From contig NZ_BJEQ01000014.1 in NCBI RefSeq assembly GCF_005405585.1, forward strand, positions 46,139-110,138: 64,000 nt of DNA. Direction: 5' to 3'. The notes below the pieces were generated by a model. It had not been told where the DNA came from. It did no database searches and saw only the letters and a program-made list of their open reading frames with translations. Source of the stretch: Agarivorans sp. Toyoura001 (GTDB lineage: Bacteria; Pseudomonadota; Gammaproteobacteria; Enterobacterales; Celerinatantimonadaceae). The first letter of the stretch is position 1, and every line of letters starts with the position of its first letter. Positions 7,414-17,757 of the stretch are shown here, in pieces. A program made the position numbers and the translations under genes.

Positions 7414-8598
7414 TTATTCGAAGATTTTAGCTACAACACCCGCACCTACTGTACGGCCACCTTCACGGATTGCGAAGCGTAAACCTTCGTCCATCGCGAT
7501 TGGGCAGATTAGCTCTACAACAAACTTCAAGTTGTCGCCTGGCATTACCATTTCAACACCTTCAGGAAGCTCTACAGCACCTGTTACGTCAGTTGTACGG
7601 AAGTAAAACTGTGGACGGTAACCTTTGAAGAAAGGAGTATGACGGCCACCTTCGTCTTTGCTTAGTACGTATACTTCAGCTTCAAACTTGGTGTGTGGAG
7701 TAATTGAGCCAGGAGCTGCAAGTACTTGACCACGTTGTACGTCATCACGCTTAGTACCACGTAACAAAATACCACAGTTCTCACCAGCACGACCTTCGTC
7801 AAGAAGCTTGCGGAACATTTCAACACCAGTACAAGTTGTTTTGGTGGTTTCTTTTACGCCAACAATTTCAATTTCTTCTGAAACTTTAACGATACCACGC
7901 TCAACACGACCAGTAACAACTGTACCACGACCTGAAATTGAGAATACATCTTCAATAGGTAGTAGGAATGGCTTGTCGATGTCACGCTCTGGCTCAGGAA
8001 TGTAAGTATCTAGGGCTTCTGCAAGCTCTACAATCTTAGCTTCCCATGCTTCTTCACCTTCTAGGGCTTTAAGCGCTGAACCTTGGATTACTGGAATGTC
8101 ATCACCAGGGAATTCGTATTCAGATAGAAGTTCACGAACTTCCATTTCTACTAATTCTAGTAATTCTTCGTCATCTACCATGTCACAGTTGTTCATGAAT
8201 ACGATGATGTAAGGTACACCAACCTGACGTGAAAGCAGGATGTGCTCACGTGTTTGTGGCATTGGGCCATCTGTAGAAGCTACTACTAAGATAGCGCCGT
8301 CCATTTGTGCAGCACCAGTGATCATGTTTTTAACGTAATCGGCGTGTCCAGGACAGTCTACGTGTGCGTAGTGACGACTTGGAGTATCGTACTCTACGTG
8401 TGAAGTAGAAATCGTAATACCACGCTCGCGCTCTTCTGGAGCGTTATCGATTGCTGCGAAATCTTTAGCTTCACCACCGTATACTTTTGCAAGTACGTTA
8501 GTAATAGCGGCTGTTAGTGTAGTTTTACCGTGGTCTACGTGGCCAATTGTACCAACGTTTACATGCGGTTTATTACGTTCAAATTTTTCTTTAGACAC
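7414..8598 (-). CDS. tuf: Elongation factor Tu, copy 1, with altered NKCD motif
   Basis: The product has 394 residues and differs from the second copy (25671-26855) at one internal position only: Lys137 is Asn. This changes the G4 guanine-specificity motif NKCD to NNCD (codon AAC against AAA, base 8188). The other GTPase motifs ([13 protein letters not shown]) are intact. The start aligned with copy 2 is GTG at 8598, with AAGAAGG 8 bases upstream. In-frame ATGs at 8619 and 8652 would add 7 or 18 residues, and the 8619 ATG also has an AGG nearby. It is the last gene of the rpsL-rpsG-fusA-tuf operon, 66 bases after fusA. The Lys of NKxD packs on the guanine base, so reduced nucleotide affinity is expected if the base call is right. 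Confidence 0.95.
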   Translation of the reverse strand: MSKEKFERNKPHVNVGTIGHVDHGKTTLTAAITNVLAKVYGGEAKDFAAIDNAPEERERGITISTSHVEYDTPSRHYAHVDCPGHADYVKNMITGAAQMDGAILVVASTDGPMPQTREHILLSRQVGVPYIIVFMNNCDMVDDEELLELVEMEVRELLSEYEFPGDDIPVIQGSALKALEGEEAWEAKIVELAEALDTYIPEPERDIDKPFLLPIEDVFSISGRGTVVTGRVERGIVKVSEEIEIVGVKETTKTTCTGVEMFRKLLDEGRAGENCGILLRGTKRDDVQRGQVLAAPGSITPHTKFEAEVYVLSKDEGGRHTPFFKGYRPQFYFRTTDVTGAVELPEGVEMVMPGDNLKFVVELICPIAMDEGLRFAIREGGRTVGAGVVAKIFE

Positions 8599-8664
8599 GA
8601 TATGTACCTTCTTTTCCATTCCAACCTGCCTCACTCGAGACAGATCAATCATAGTTGAATTAGT

Positions 8665-10758
8665 TTACTTTGCTTCTACGATAGTATCAGCAACGTTTTT
8701 CGGCGCTTCATTATACTCTAGGAATTCCATAGAGTAAGAGGCTCGCCCCTGAGTAGCCGAACGTAGATCTGTAGCATAGCCGAACATTGCAGACAGCGGC
8801 ACTTTAGACTTAATAATCTTTAAGCCCGCAGCCCCATCGTCCATGCCTTCAATTATGCCACGACGACGATTCAAGTCACCCACTACATCGCCCATCCAAT
8901 CTTCAGGGGTAGTAACTTCTACTTTCATCATCGGCTCGAGCAGTACTGGATCAGCATCCAATGCGCCTTTTCTGAAGCCCATTGCACCGGCAATTTTAAA
9001 CGCCATTTCGTTAGAGTCAACATCGTGGAATGAACCATCGAATAAAGTGACTTTAACATCAAGTAGCGGGTACCCTGCCAGCACACCCTGATCCATTTGC
9101 TCTTTACAGCCTTTGTCTACTGCTGGGATGTATTCCTTAGGAACCGCACCGCCCACAATCTCATTGACAAATTCGTAACCAGCACCTGGCTCTAGAGGTT
9201 CCATACGCAACCAAACGTGACCGTATTGACCACGACCACCAGATTGACGAACGAACTTTCCTTCCACTTCAACTTGCTTGCGAATCGCTTCGCGATAAGC
9301 AACTTGAGGTTTACCTACATTACAATTCACGCTGAATTCGCGCTTCATGCGATCTACGATGATATCTAAGTGTAACTCACCCATACCTGAGATAAGGGTT
9401 TGTCCAGATTCTTCGTTAGTTTCTACGCGAAACGATGGATCCTCAGCGGCCAATTTACCTAAAGCAACACCCATTTTTTCTTGGTCTGCTTTGGTTCGAG
9501 GCTCTACAGCAATTTGAATTACTGGCTCAGGAAATTCCATTCGCTCAAGAACAACTTTATTGTTCATATCACATAAAGTGTCACCCGTGGTTACGTCTTT
9601 TAGACCAATCGCAGCGGCGATATCACCGGCACGAACTTCTTTGATCTCTTTACGGTCGTTTGAGTGCATTTGCACCATACGACCTAAACGCTCACGTTTT
9701 TGTTTAACCGAGTTATACACCGCAGTGCCGGTTTCCACCGTCCCCGAATAAACCCGCATAAAGGTCAACGTTCCCACAAATGGGTCGGTTGCGATTTTAA
9801 ACGCCAATGCTGCAAATGGCGCATCGTCGTCAGCTGGACAGGCAACTTCGTTGTCTTTTTCGTCCAAACCTTTAATTGCGGCAACGTGATTTGGTGCTGG
9901 CAAATATTCTACAACAGCATCAAGCACTGCTTGAACGCCTTTGTTTTTGAATGCCGAACCACAAGTCGCTAACACGATTTCATTGTTTAACGTGCGCGTA
10001 CGCAAACCAAACTTGATTTCGGTTTCAGTTAACTCGCCTTCCTCTAAGTACTTATCCATCAGCTCGTCATTAGCTTCTGCTGCAGCTTCCACGAGTTCTT
10101 CGTGTAGCTCTTCAGCGCGGCCAAGCAGATCTGCAGGGATATCTTCGTAGTTGAAGGTGGTACCTTGATCAGCTTCGTTCCAGTTAATTGCCTTCATTTT
10201 AATCAGGTCAATTACACCAACGAATCCGTCTTCAGCACCTACGTTAAGTTGAATAGGCACGCAATTTGCGCCTAAGCGATCACGGATTTGCTCGATTACT
10301 CGCTCAAAATCTGCACCAGCTCTATCCATCTTGTTCACGAATACCATTCGTGGAACTGAATATTTATCAGCTTGGCGCCAGACTGTTTCTGATTGAGGTT
10401 CAACACCTGATGAACCACAAAACACAACTACTGCCCCATCTAATACGCGCAACGAACGTTCAACTTCAATAGTGAAGTCTACGTGCCCTGGAGTATCAAT
10501 GATGTTTACACGGTGTTCATCGAACTGTGCGTTCATACCACGCCAAAAAGTAGTGGTAGCCGCAGAGGTAATGGTAATACCGCGCTCTTGTTCTTGTTCC
10601 ATCCAGTCCATGGTGGCTGCGCCATCATGCACCTCACCTATTTTGTGAGATAGACCGGTATAAAAAAGAACACGCTCTGTGGTTGTTGTTTTGCCAGCGT
10701 CAACATGAGCAACAATACCAATATTACGGTAGCGCTCAATAGGAGTTGTACGAGCCAT
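8665..10758 (-). CDS. fusA: Elongation factor G
   Basis: The 697-residue product is a five-domain translocase with intact GTPase motifs: AHVDAGKTT (G1), the [11 protein letters not shown] switch I, DTPGH (G3) and NKMD (G4). EF-G drives translocation of tRNA and mRNA and, with RRF, ribosome recycling. It is the third gene of the str operon, after rpsG (78-base gap containing a strong hairpin) and before tuf1. The length and C-terminal end are normal for the housekeeping fusA. Confidence 0.98.
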   Translation of the reverse strand: MARTTPIERYRNIGIVAHVDAGKTTTTERVLFYTGLSHKIGEVHDGAATMDWMEQEQERGITITSAATTTFWRGMNAQFDEHRVNIIDTPGHVDFTIEVERSLRVLDGAVVVFCGSSGVEPQSETVWRQADKYSVPRMVFVNKMDRAGADFERVIEQIRDRLGANCVPIQLNVGAEDGFVGVIDLIKMKAINWNEADQGTTFNYEDIPADLLGRAEELHEELVEAAAEANDELMDKYLEEGELTETEIKFGLRTRTLNNEIVLATCGSAFKNKGVQAVLDAVVEYLPAPNHVAAIKGLDEKDNEVACPADDDAPFAALAFKIATDPFVGTLTFMRVYSGTVETGTAVYNSVKQKRERLGRMVQMHSNDRKEIKEVRAGDIAAAIGLKDVTTGDTLCDMNNKVVLERMEFPEPVIQIAVEPRTKADQEKMGVALGKLAAEDPSFRVETNEESGQTLISGMGELHLDIIVDRMKREFSVNCNVGKPQVAYREAIRKQVEVEGKFVRQSGGRGQYGHVWLRMEPLEPGAGYEFVNEIVGGAVPKEYIPAVDKGCKEQMDQGVLAGYPLLDVKVTLFDGSFHDVDSNEMAFKIAGAMGFRKGALDADPVLLEPMMKVEVTTPEDWMGDVVGDLNRRRGIIEGMDDGAAGLKIIKSKVPLSAMFGYATDLRSATQGRASYSMEFLEYNEAPKNVADTIVEAK

Positions 10759-10805
10759 TCTTATCCTCTTGCTAAGGAAACATCCTTAGTCTCACATAGA
10801 AAGCC

Positions 10806-10830
10806 GCACAGCTGCGTTAAGCAGCTGTGC
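10806..10830 (-). other. Strong hairpin in the rpsG-fusA intergenic region
   Basis: A perfect 10-base stem (GCACAGCTGC / GCAGCTGTGC) with a 5-base loop lies between the rpsG stop and fusA. It lacks a T run, so it may be an RNA processing or stabilising element, or a partial terminator that adjusts fusA/tuf expression. Confidence 0.55.
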
Positions 10831-10836
10831 AACCAA

Positions 10837-11307
10837 TTACCAGCGGTAATGTGCAAACGCTTTGTTTGCATCAGCCATACGGTGAACGTCTTCACGTTTC
10901 TTAACCGCAGAACCTTTGTTTTCCGCTCCGTCTAGGATTTCACCCGCTAGACGTAAAGCCATAGATTTTTCACCACGTTTACGTGCTGCATCTACCATCC
11001 AACGCATACCTAATGTGTTGCGACGTACTGGGCGTACTTCAACAGGTACTTGGTAAGTAGAACCACCAACACGGCGAGATTTAACCTCTACCGTTGGGCG
11101 CACGTTTTCAAGAGCCATTTCAAAGATCTCTTGGTGAGACTTGCCTGATTTCTCAGCGGCAGCGTCTAATGCACCATATACAATCTTTTCTGAAATAGAT
11201 TTTTTCCCATCAACCATTACTACGTTGATGAACTTAGCCAGAAGTTCTGATCCGAACTTAGGATCTGGTAAGATTTTGCGTTGACCGATCACTCGACGTC
11301 TAGGCAT
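10837..11307 (-). CDS. rpsG: 30S ribosomal protein S7
   Basis: The 156-residue product begins with the S7 signature [17 protein letters not shown]. It nucleates assembly of the 30S head on 16S rRNA and contacts the E-site tRNA. In E. coli S7 is also the translational repressor of the str operon and binds the rpsL-rpsG spacer. Here that spacer is 94 bases and could serve the same role. Second gene of the operon. Confidence 0.98.
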   Translation of the reverse strand: MPRRRVIGQRKILPDPKFGSELLAKFINVVMVDGKKSISEKIVYGALDAAAEKSGKSHQEIFEMALENVRPTVEVKSRRVGGSTYQVPVEVRPVRRNTLGMRWMVDAARKRGEKSMALRLAGEILDGAENKGSAVKKREDVHRMADANKAFAHYRW

Positions 11308-11401
11308 TTGAATATCTCCGGTATGCTTCAGGTTTCCCCAAAACGAATTTTAAAAAAATTTCGCTATAACTAAATGTTTGGCCTTACTTAACGGAGAGCC
11401 G

Positions 11402-11794
<393 letters not shown>

Positions 11795-11841
11795 TTACTT
11801 TTTAACGTGTGAAAAATCTACCCCAATTTTGGGGAGGCGAA

Positions 11842-11870
11842 ATTTTATGCGCTCGCAGGAAAAGTGTCAA
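11842..11870 (-). promoter_or_regulatory. Promoter of the rpsL-rpsG-fusA-tuf operon
   Basis: On the minus strand TTGACA (11865-11870) and TAAAAT (11842-11847) are separated by exactly 17 bases. Just after the predicted start the leader carries a CCCCAA/TTGGGG palindrome at 11821-11834. The promoter lies between tusB and rpsL. Confidence 0.85.
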
Positions 11871-11919
11871 GGCTTGCTCAAGCTTACAGGCTAATATTTT
11901 TCATGGTTGAGAGCTTCGC

Positions 11920-12195
11920 TCACCACGTTAAGGCAGGGTGATGTGTAACGCTTAGTTGCACCATGGCTTGGTAATCCACTAACACTTTATCGCGTACTTC
12001 TATACCGCGGGCACTCACATCGGCACTTAGCACCGATAACCTACTTTGCTGCTCTAGTTCCAGCAAACGCGGGTCACTGCGCAGCCAAGCGTACACCGCG
12101 TCTTCAGTTAGTACGAGGTGACCGCTGCCATCAAGCTCGCTCAAACAACGCTCAAACACTTCACTTGCGTAAGGATGTCTCATAATATGCAGCAT
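11920..12195 (-). CDS. tusB: Sulfurtransferase complex subunit TusB
   Basis: The product has 91 residues. TusB is the small subunit of the TusBCD hexamer, which relays sulfur from TusA to TusE for 2-thiolation of the wobble uridine in tRNA for Lys, Glu and Gln. It is recognised by size and by its place after tusD and tusC and before rpsL, the same order as in E. coli. It starts 1 base after the tusC stop. Sequence conservation in TusB is low, so the call rests partly on context. Confidence 0.88.
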   Translation of the reverse strand: MLHIMRHPYASEVFERCLSELDGSGHLVLTEDAVYAWLRSDPRLLELEQQSRLSVLSADVSARGIEVRDKVLVDYQAMVQLSVTHHPALTW

Positions 12196-12196
12196 G

Positions 12197-12556
12197 CTAA
12201 AACCTCAATATTGCATGGGCGTTACAGTGACGTGAATAGAACTCTTTGGAATCTAAAGCTCTCACTGTAATAGCAAGTTGATCTAAGGCTAAGCCTCGCT
12301 CCTGCATAGAGGCTGTATCTATAAAGATCTCTTCTACGTCGTATAAATCCAGTAAGCCATATGTAGGCAATACGTCACGTTGCAGAATGGCAGCAGTGTC
12401 TTGATTATTAACCAGCTGCCAAACTCCGTCGCCTTCAAAGAAAACCACAACATCTTCAGATACCGCAGAAGATGCTAAAGCCGCATCTAAGGCTTCACGC
12501 CCCAGGCTAGAACCGTGAGGAGCGGCACCTAATACAAACACCAAGGACTTACTCAT
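12197..12556 (-). CDS. tusC: Sulfurtransferase complex subunit TusC
   Basis: The 119-residue product is a DsrE/F-like fold protein with the N-terminal pattern SLVFVLGAAPHGSSLGREALDAAL and the VVVFFEGDGVWQLV strand-loop typical of TusC. It forms the TusBCD complex for tRNA 2-thiouridine synthesis. Its ATG overlaps the tusD stop by 4 bases, which implies coupled translation. Confidence 0.92.
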   Translation of the reverse strand: MSKSLVFVLGAAPHGSSLGREALDAALASSAVSEDVVVFFEGDGVWQLVNNQDTAAILQRDVLPTYGLLDLYDVEEIFIDTASMQERGLALDQLAITVRALDSKEFYSRHCNAHAILRF

Positions 12557-12945
12557 AGTTGCACCACCCTGTCGCTACTTAACATAGCGGTGGCCATTTC
12601 AGCCAACCCAGACATAGTAAACTGATGACTCATGTTAAACGACTCGACAGCTTGATTTTCAAGGTCTTCTTTGGCCACTACGCCACGACGATATGCCGCA
12701 GCGCTGCAAACCAATAATTCACAACCACTATTGTTTTTAAGCTCAATCCAGCATTGATGTATGTCCACTTCGTCACTTGCAGGCAAGCTAGTACTGAGAC
12801 TATTAGTTACGCCGTCTAAATAAAAGAATACCGTTTTGAGTTGATGCCCTTCGGCCACTAGCGCATTGGCAAAGTTAAGCGCGGTAGCACTGCCTTGCTT
12901 GCCATAAAGGGGGCTGGTAACAACTAAGGTATAAGAGAGGCTCAT
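12553..12945 (-). CDS. tusD: Sulfurtransferase complex subunit TusD
   Basis: The 130-residue product has the N-terminal segment TLVVTSPLYGKQGSATALNFA and the segment ELLVCSAAAYRRGV. Cys80 corresponds to the sulfur-carrying Cys of TusD. It accepts persulfide from TusA and hands it to TusE. It starts 6 bases after the ridA stop, so ridA-tusD-tusC-tusB form one transcript. Confidence 0.95.
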   Translation of the reverse strand: MSLSYTLVVTSPLYGKQGSATALNFANALVAEGHQLKTVFFYLDGVTNSLSTSLPASDEVDIHQCWIELKNNSGCELLVCSAAAYRRGVVAKEDLENQAVESFNMSHQFTMSGLAEMATAMLSSDRVVQL

Positions 12946-12951
12946 TTTGGA

Positions 12952-13335
12952 TTACTTAATATGAGCAATAGCTTCAACTTCAACCAAAACATCTTTAGGC
13001 AAGCGAGCAACCTCTACGCATGAACGAGCAGGCGCACTTTCAGGGAAATAACTGGCATATACATCGTTGAAAGCAGCAAAATTAGCCATATCACTAAGAA
13101 AACACGTTGTTTTGAACACTGTAGATGCATCAGCTTCCGCTGCGGCTAGCACTGCCATCAGGTTTTCCATCACTTGTTTGGTTTGTTCACTAATTCCACC
13201 GGCAACTACTTCCATAGTGGCAGGGTCTAGTGGAATTTGGCCAGAAGTAAACACTAACTCATCAATTTTAGTTGCTTGCGAGTATGGGCCAATAGCAGCT
13301 GGAGCTGACTCGGTAGATACAATTTGCTTGCTCAT
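12952..13335 (-). CDS. ridA: 2-iminobutanoate/2-iminopropanoate deaminase RidA
   Basis: The 127-residue product belongs to the YjgF/YER057c/UK114 family. The motif PARSCVEVARLPKDVLVEVEAIA carries the conserved Arg that holds the substrate carboxylate. RidA hydrolyses reactive enamine/imine products of PLP-dependent dehydratases. It heads the tusDCB transcript, a less usual partner, and lies directly downstream of rpoC with a terminator between them. Confidence 0.93.
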   Translation of the reverse strand: MSKQIVSTESAPAAIGPYSQATKIDELVFTSGQIPLDPATMEVVAGGISEQTKQVMENLMAVLAAAEADASTVFKTTCFLSDMANFAAFNDVYASYFPESAPARSCVEVARLPKDVLVEVEAIAHIK

Positions 13336-13382
13336 AATATGCTCTTATTTTTAATCACTTTTAAAATCGGAGTCTGTGACTA

Positions 13383-13399
13383 ACAAGCAAACTTGTCAA
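13383..13399 (-). promoter_or_regulatory. Candidate -35 element and palindrome upstream of ridA
   Basis: TTGACA (minus strand, 13394-13399) overlaps the palindrome ACAAG-TTTG-CTTGT (13383-13396). A matching -10 is not obvious, so this is only a candidate promoter or operator for ridA-tusDCB. Confidence 0.35.
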
Positions 13400-13432
13400 A
13401 TTTTTTACGAATGAAGCGGAAACAAAAGGCAT

Positions 13433-13463
13433 AAAAAAAGGCAGCCAATGGCTGCCTTTTTTT
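13433..13463 (-). terminator. Terminator after rpoC
   Basis: A 7-base GC-rich stem, GGCAGCC/GGCTGCC, with an AAT loop is extended by A/T runs on both sides. It lies 13 bases past the rpoC stop and closes the rpoBC transcript. Confidence 0.92.
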
Positions 13464-13475
13464 CACTAGAGCAAG

Positions 13476-16400
13476 TTACTCTGCGTCTGGCGCTGCGTTT
13501 AATAAAGCAGCTAAGTTATCAGCAGCCTCATCGGCAGTGATAGGCGCAGGGGCTTCTGCTTTATTACGACGTTCTTCGTGGTAAGCATAACCAGTACCCG
13601 CAGGTATCAAGCGACCAACAATAACGTTTTCTTTCAAGCCTCGTAGCTCATCCTGTTTACCACCCACTGCAGCTTCAGTAAGCACGCGAGTCGTTTCTTG
13701 GAATGAAGCAGCAGAAATAAACGATTCTGTTGATAGAGAAGCTTTAGTGATACCTAACAACTCACGGCGATAAACCGCAGGGCGTTTGCCATCAGCAACT
13801 AATTGACGATTTTCAATATTCACTCGCGCTACTTCAGCTTGCTCACCTAGCAAGAAGCTAGAATCGCCGGCATCAAGAATCAAACACTTACGAAGCATTT
13901 GACGCACGATAGTTTCAATGTGCTTATCGTTAATTTTCACACCTTGTAAACGGTATACGTCTTGTACTTCGTTTACGATGTAGTTTGCTACAGGGCTAAT
14001 ACCACGTAAGCGTAAGATGTCGTGCGGAGACTCAGGACCATCGGCGATAACTTCACCTTTTTGAACCTTCTCACCTTCAAACACGTTCAAGTTACGCCAC
14101 TTAGGAATCATCTCTTCATAAGCGTCGGCATCACTAGGAGTAATCACCAGGCGACGTTTACCTTTAGTTTCTTTACCGTAACTAATGGTACCGCTGACTT
14201 CGGCAAGAATAGCAGGCTCTTTAGGCTGACGCGCTTCAAACAAGTCGGCTACGCGAGGTAGACCACCGGTAATATCTTTAGTACCGCTTGATTCTTGAGG
14301 GATACGAGCAATCGCATCACCAACACCCACTTCTGCAGAGTCTTCCAAGTTAACAATGGCTTTACTCGGTAAGAAGTATTGAGCAGGAATGTCAGTACCA
14401 GCAATCAGTACATCGTTTCCAGAACCGTCAACCAGTTTCACCATTGGACGCATTTCTTTACCAGCGCCTGGGCGCTCGTTAGGGTCCAGTACGTGAATAC
14501 TTGAAAGGCCGGTAAGTTCATCGGTTTGACGGCTTACAGTGATGCCTTCAACCATATCTACGAACTTAAGACTACCAGGTACTTCAGTAATAATTGGGTG
14601 TGTATGCGGGTCCCAGTTGGCAACAACGTCACCAGACTTAACTGCACCACCATCAATCACTTCTAAAATACTACCGTATTGTAGTTTATGGCTTTCTTTG
14701 GTTTGACCCATTTCATCAATGATGGTCAATTCCGTAGAGCGCGATGTAACTACTAGCTTGCCAGCGTTGTTGGTAACAACTTTAGCGTTATGTAGCTTGA
14801 TTGAACCCGCATTTTTAACTTGAATGCTGTTCTCGGCTGCCGCACGCGATGCCGCACCACCAATGTGGAAGGTACGCATGGTAAGCTGTGTTCCTGGCTC
14901 ACCAATAGATTGAGCTGCAACAACACCTACCGCTTCACCGCGACCAACCAAGTGGCCTCGAGCTAGGTCACGACCATAACAAAGTGCACAAACACCGAAG
15001 TCGTTAGCACAGCTAATTACTGAGCGAACTTTAACGGTATCCACTGAGTTTTCTTCAAGAAGGTCACACAGTTTCTCGTCAAGCAAGGTTTTGTCTTTAA
15101 GCAGTACTTCATTGTCTGTACCAGGCTTAATGACATCACCAACCAATACACGACCAAGAACACGCTCACGTAGTGGCTCAACAACATCACCACCCTCGAT
15201 ATGAGGCGTCATCAAGATACCTTCTTCGGTACCACAGTCGGTTTCGGTAACAACTAAATCTTGTGCAACGTCCACTAAACGGCGAGTTAGGTAACCCGAG
15301 TTCGCTGTTTTCAATGCAGTATCGGCCAAACCTTTACGCGCACCGTGAGTAGAGATGAAGTACTGAAGTACGTTCAAACCTTCACGGAAGTTAGCCACAA
15401 TCGGAGTTTCGATAATCGAACCATCCGGTTTAGCCATCAAACCACGCATACCCGCTAACTGACGAATCTGAGCGGCACTACCACGTGCGCCAGAGTCGGC
15501 CATCATAAAGATGCTGTTGAAAGAGTCTTGACTCTCTTCTTCGCCGTCTTTATTTAGTACCGTTTCAGTAGACAGATTGTCCATCATCGCTTTCGATACT
15601 TTTTCGTTGGCCGAAGCCCAAATATCGATAACTTTGTTGTAACGCTCACCCGCGGTAACCAAACCAGCTAAGAACTGTTCTTGGATTTCGCTTACTTCGT
15701 CACTGGCTTCTTCCACGATGTCTTTCTTAGCATCAGGGATAACCATGTCGTTAATACCTACAGAGGCACCAGACAAGGTTGCATAATGGAAACCGGTGTA
15801 CATTAATTGGTCAGCAAAAATAACTGAGTGCTTAAGACCAAGTTTACGATAACAAGTATTCAGCAACCCTGAGATTTGCTTCTTACCCATTGAACGGTTA
15901 ACAAGTTCGAAAGGCAGACCTTTAGGTACGATTAACCATAAAATGGCACGACCAATGGTGGTTTGCTTGATTTCAGTCTTTTCGATTTTTGAACCATCTT
16001 CAGCTACCACAACTTCAGTAATACGCACGTTTACACGGGCATGAATACTGGCTTGCTTAGCACGGTATAACTTCTCTGCCTCTTTAGGGCCAGACAAGTA
16101 CATACCTTCACCTTCAGCATTTACACGTTCACGGGTCATGTAGTACAGACCCAATACAACGTCTTGCGAAGGTACGATAATTGGCTCACCGTTAGCTGGC
16201 GATAGTACGTTGTTGGTAGACATCATCAACGAACGTGCTTCTAACTGTGCTTCTAGGGTTAACGGTACGTGTACCGCCATTTGATCCCCATCGAAGTCGG
16301 CGTTATAAGCCGCACATACTAGCGGGTGTAATTGAATCGCTTTACCTTCAATTAACACTGGCTCAAAGGCTTGAATACCCAAACGGTGCAAGGTTGGTGC

Positions 16401-17687
16401 ACGGTTAAGTAATACCGGGTGTTCACGGATAACTTCTTCAAGAATATCCCAAACCTCACCACCTTCACGCTCAACCATCTTCTTAGCAGCTTTAATCGTA
16501 GTCGCAAGACCACGAAGCTCTAGCTTGCCGTAGATGAATGGCTTGAACAGCTCAAGTGCCATTTTCTTAGGTAAACCACACTGGTGTAAACGCAGTGTAG
16601 GACCAACGGTAATTACCGAACGACCAGAGTAATCTACACGTTTACCTAGCAAGTTCTGACGGAAACGACCTTGCTTACCTTTGATCATATCAGCCAAAGA
16701 TTTAAGCGGACGTTTATTAGAACCGGTAATTGCGCGACCACGACGACCGTTGTCTAACAAGGCATCTACTGCTTCTTGCAGCATACGCTTTTCGTTACGT
16801 ACAATGATGTCTGGAGCAGCTAGGTCTAATAGACGCTTCAAACGGTTGTTACGGTTGATTACACGACGGTATAAGTCGTTCAAATCAGACGTAGCAAAAC
16901 GGCCGCCATCTAGTGGAACTAGAGGACGCAAATCTGGTGGAAGAACCGGCAATACGGTCATAATCATCCACTCAGGTTTGTTACCTGAATCGCGGAACGC
17001 TTCCATAAGCTTAAGACGTTTAGTGGTCTTTTTACGCTTAGTTTCAGAGTTAGTGGTTTGTAACTCTTCGCGCATTACTTCGATTTCTTGATCAAGGTCT
17101 AAATGACGTAGTAAAGCTAGTACAGCTTCAGCACCCATTTTAGCTTCGAACTCATCGCCATATTCTTCAAGAGAGTCTAAGTACGTTTCTTCGGTCAACA
17201 TTTGGCCGCGCTCTAAGCTGGTCATGCCAGGCTCAGTCACTACAAATGATTCGAAGTAAAGTACGCGCTCAATATCACGTAGCGTCATATCTAGTAATAA
17301 ACCGATACGCGATGGTAACGACTTAAGGAACCAGATGTGTGCCACAGGAGACGCTAGCTCAATGTGTCCCATACGGTCACGGCGAACTTTAGACTGTGTA
17401 ACTTCTACGCCACACTTCTCACAGATAACACCACGGTGCTTCAAACGTTTGTATTTACCACACAAACATTCGTAATCTTTTACTGGGCCGAAAATACGGG
17501 CACAGAATAAACCGTCACGCTCTGGCTTGAAGGTACGATAGTTAATCGTTTCAGGTTTTTTAACTTCACCAAAAGACCAACTACGGATCTGATCAGGTGA
17601 AGCTAGGCCAATTTTAATGCCTTCAAACTCTTCGGTCTTGCTTTGTTGCTTAAGAAACTTAAGTAAATCTTTCACGTTTCTCTCCAA
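13476..17687 (-). CDS. rpoC: RNA polymerase beta' subunit
   Basis: The product has 1403 residues (E. coli 1407). The N-terminal zinc ribbon uses Cys74, Cys76, Cys89 and Cys92. The catalytic magnesium motif NADFDGDQM is present, as is the second zinc cluster of the CAND...CALCYGRD type. It forms the active centre with RpoB. It follows rpoB by 70 bases and is closed by a terminator. No truncation or insertion is visible. Confidence 0.99.
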   Translation of the reverse strand: MERNVKDLLKFLKQQSKTEEFEGIKIGLASPDQIRSWSFGEVKKPETINYRTFKPERDGLFCARIFGPVKDYECLCGKYKRLKHRGVICEKCGVEVTQSKVRRDRMGHIELASPVAHIWFLKSLPSRIGLLLDMTLRDIERVLYFESFVVTEPGMTSLERGQMLTEETYLDSLEEYGDEFEAKMGAEAVLALLRHLDLDQEIEVMREELQTTNSETKRKKTTKRLKLMEAFRDSGNKPEWMIMTVLPVLPPDLRPLVPLDGGRFATSDLNDLYRRVINRNNRLKRLLDLAAPDIIVRNEKRMLQEAVDALLDNGRRGRAITGSNKRPLKSLADMIKGKQGRFRQNLLGKRVDYSGRSVITVGPTLRLHQCGLPKKMALELFKPFIYGKLELRGLATTIKAAKKMVEREGGEVWDILEEVIREHPVLLNRAPTLHRLGIQAFEPVLIEGKAIQLHPLVCAAYNADFDGDQMAVHVPLTLEAQLEARSLMMSTNNVLSPANGEPIIVPSQDVVLGLYYMTRERVNAEGEGMYLSGPKEAEKLYRAKQASIHARVNVRITEVVVAEDGSKIEKTEIKQTTIGRAILWLIVPKGLPFELVNRSMGKKQISGLLNTCYRKLGLKHSVIFADQLMYTGFHYATLSGASVGINDMVIPDAKKDIVEEASDEVSEIQEQFLAGLVTAGERYNKVIDIWASANEKVSKAMMDNLSTETVLNKDGEEESQDSFNSIFMMADSGARGSAAQIRQLAGMRGLMAKPDGSIIETPIVANFREGLNVLQYFISTHGARKGLADTALKTANSGYLTRRLVDVAQDLVVTETDCGTEEGILMTPHIEGGDVVEPLRERVLGRVLVGDVIKPGTDNEVLLKDKTLLDEKLCDLLEENSVDTVKVRSVISCANDFGVCALCYGRDLARGHLVGRGEAVGVVAAQSIGEPGTQLTMRTFHIGGAASRAAAENSIQVKNAGSIKLHNAKVVTNNAGKLVVTSRSTELTIIDEMGQTKESHKLQYGSILEVIDGGAVKSGDVVANWDPHTHPIITEVPGSLKFVDMVEGITVSRQTDELTGLSSIHVLDPNERPGAGKEMRPMVKLVDGSGNDVLIAGTDIPAQYFLPSKAIVNLEDSAEVGVGDAIARIPQESSGTKDITGGLPRVADLFEARQPKEPAILAEVSGTISYGKETKGKRRLVITPSDADAYEEMIPKWRNLNVFEGEKVQKGEVIADGPESPHDILRLRGISPVANYIVNEVQDVYRLQGVKINDKHIETIVRQMLRKCLILDAGDSSFLLGEQAEVARVNIENRQLVADGKRPAVYRRELLGITKASLSTESFISAASFQETTRVLTEAAVGGKQDELRGLKENVIVGRLIPAGTGYAYHEERRNKAEAPAPITADEAADNLAALLNAAPDAE

Positions 17688-17757
17688 GTTGGAGTTAAAC
17701 CTGGGGCGTTTCTAATGAAACGCCCGCCTTGCTTTTAAATCAGGTGAAGTCCTGTGC

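Noticed and set aside
7325..7606. Plus-strand ORF over the tuf1 tail (and the matching ORFs inside both tuf genes)
   Set aside because: Antisense shadow of the highly conserved tuf coding sequence; no ribosome site and no protein-like pattern.
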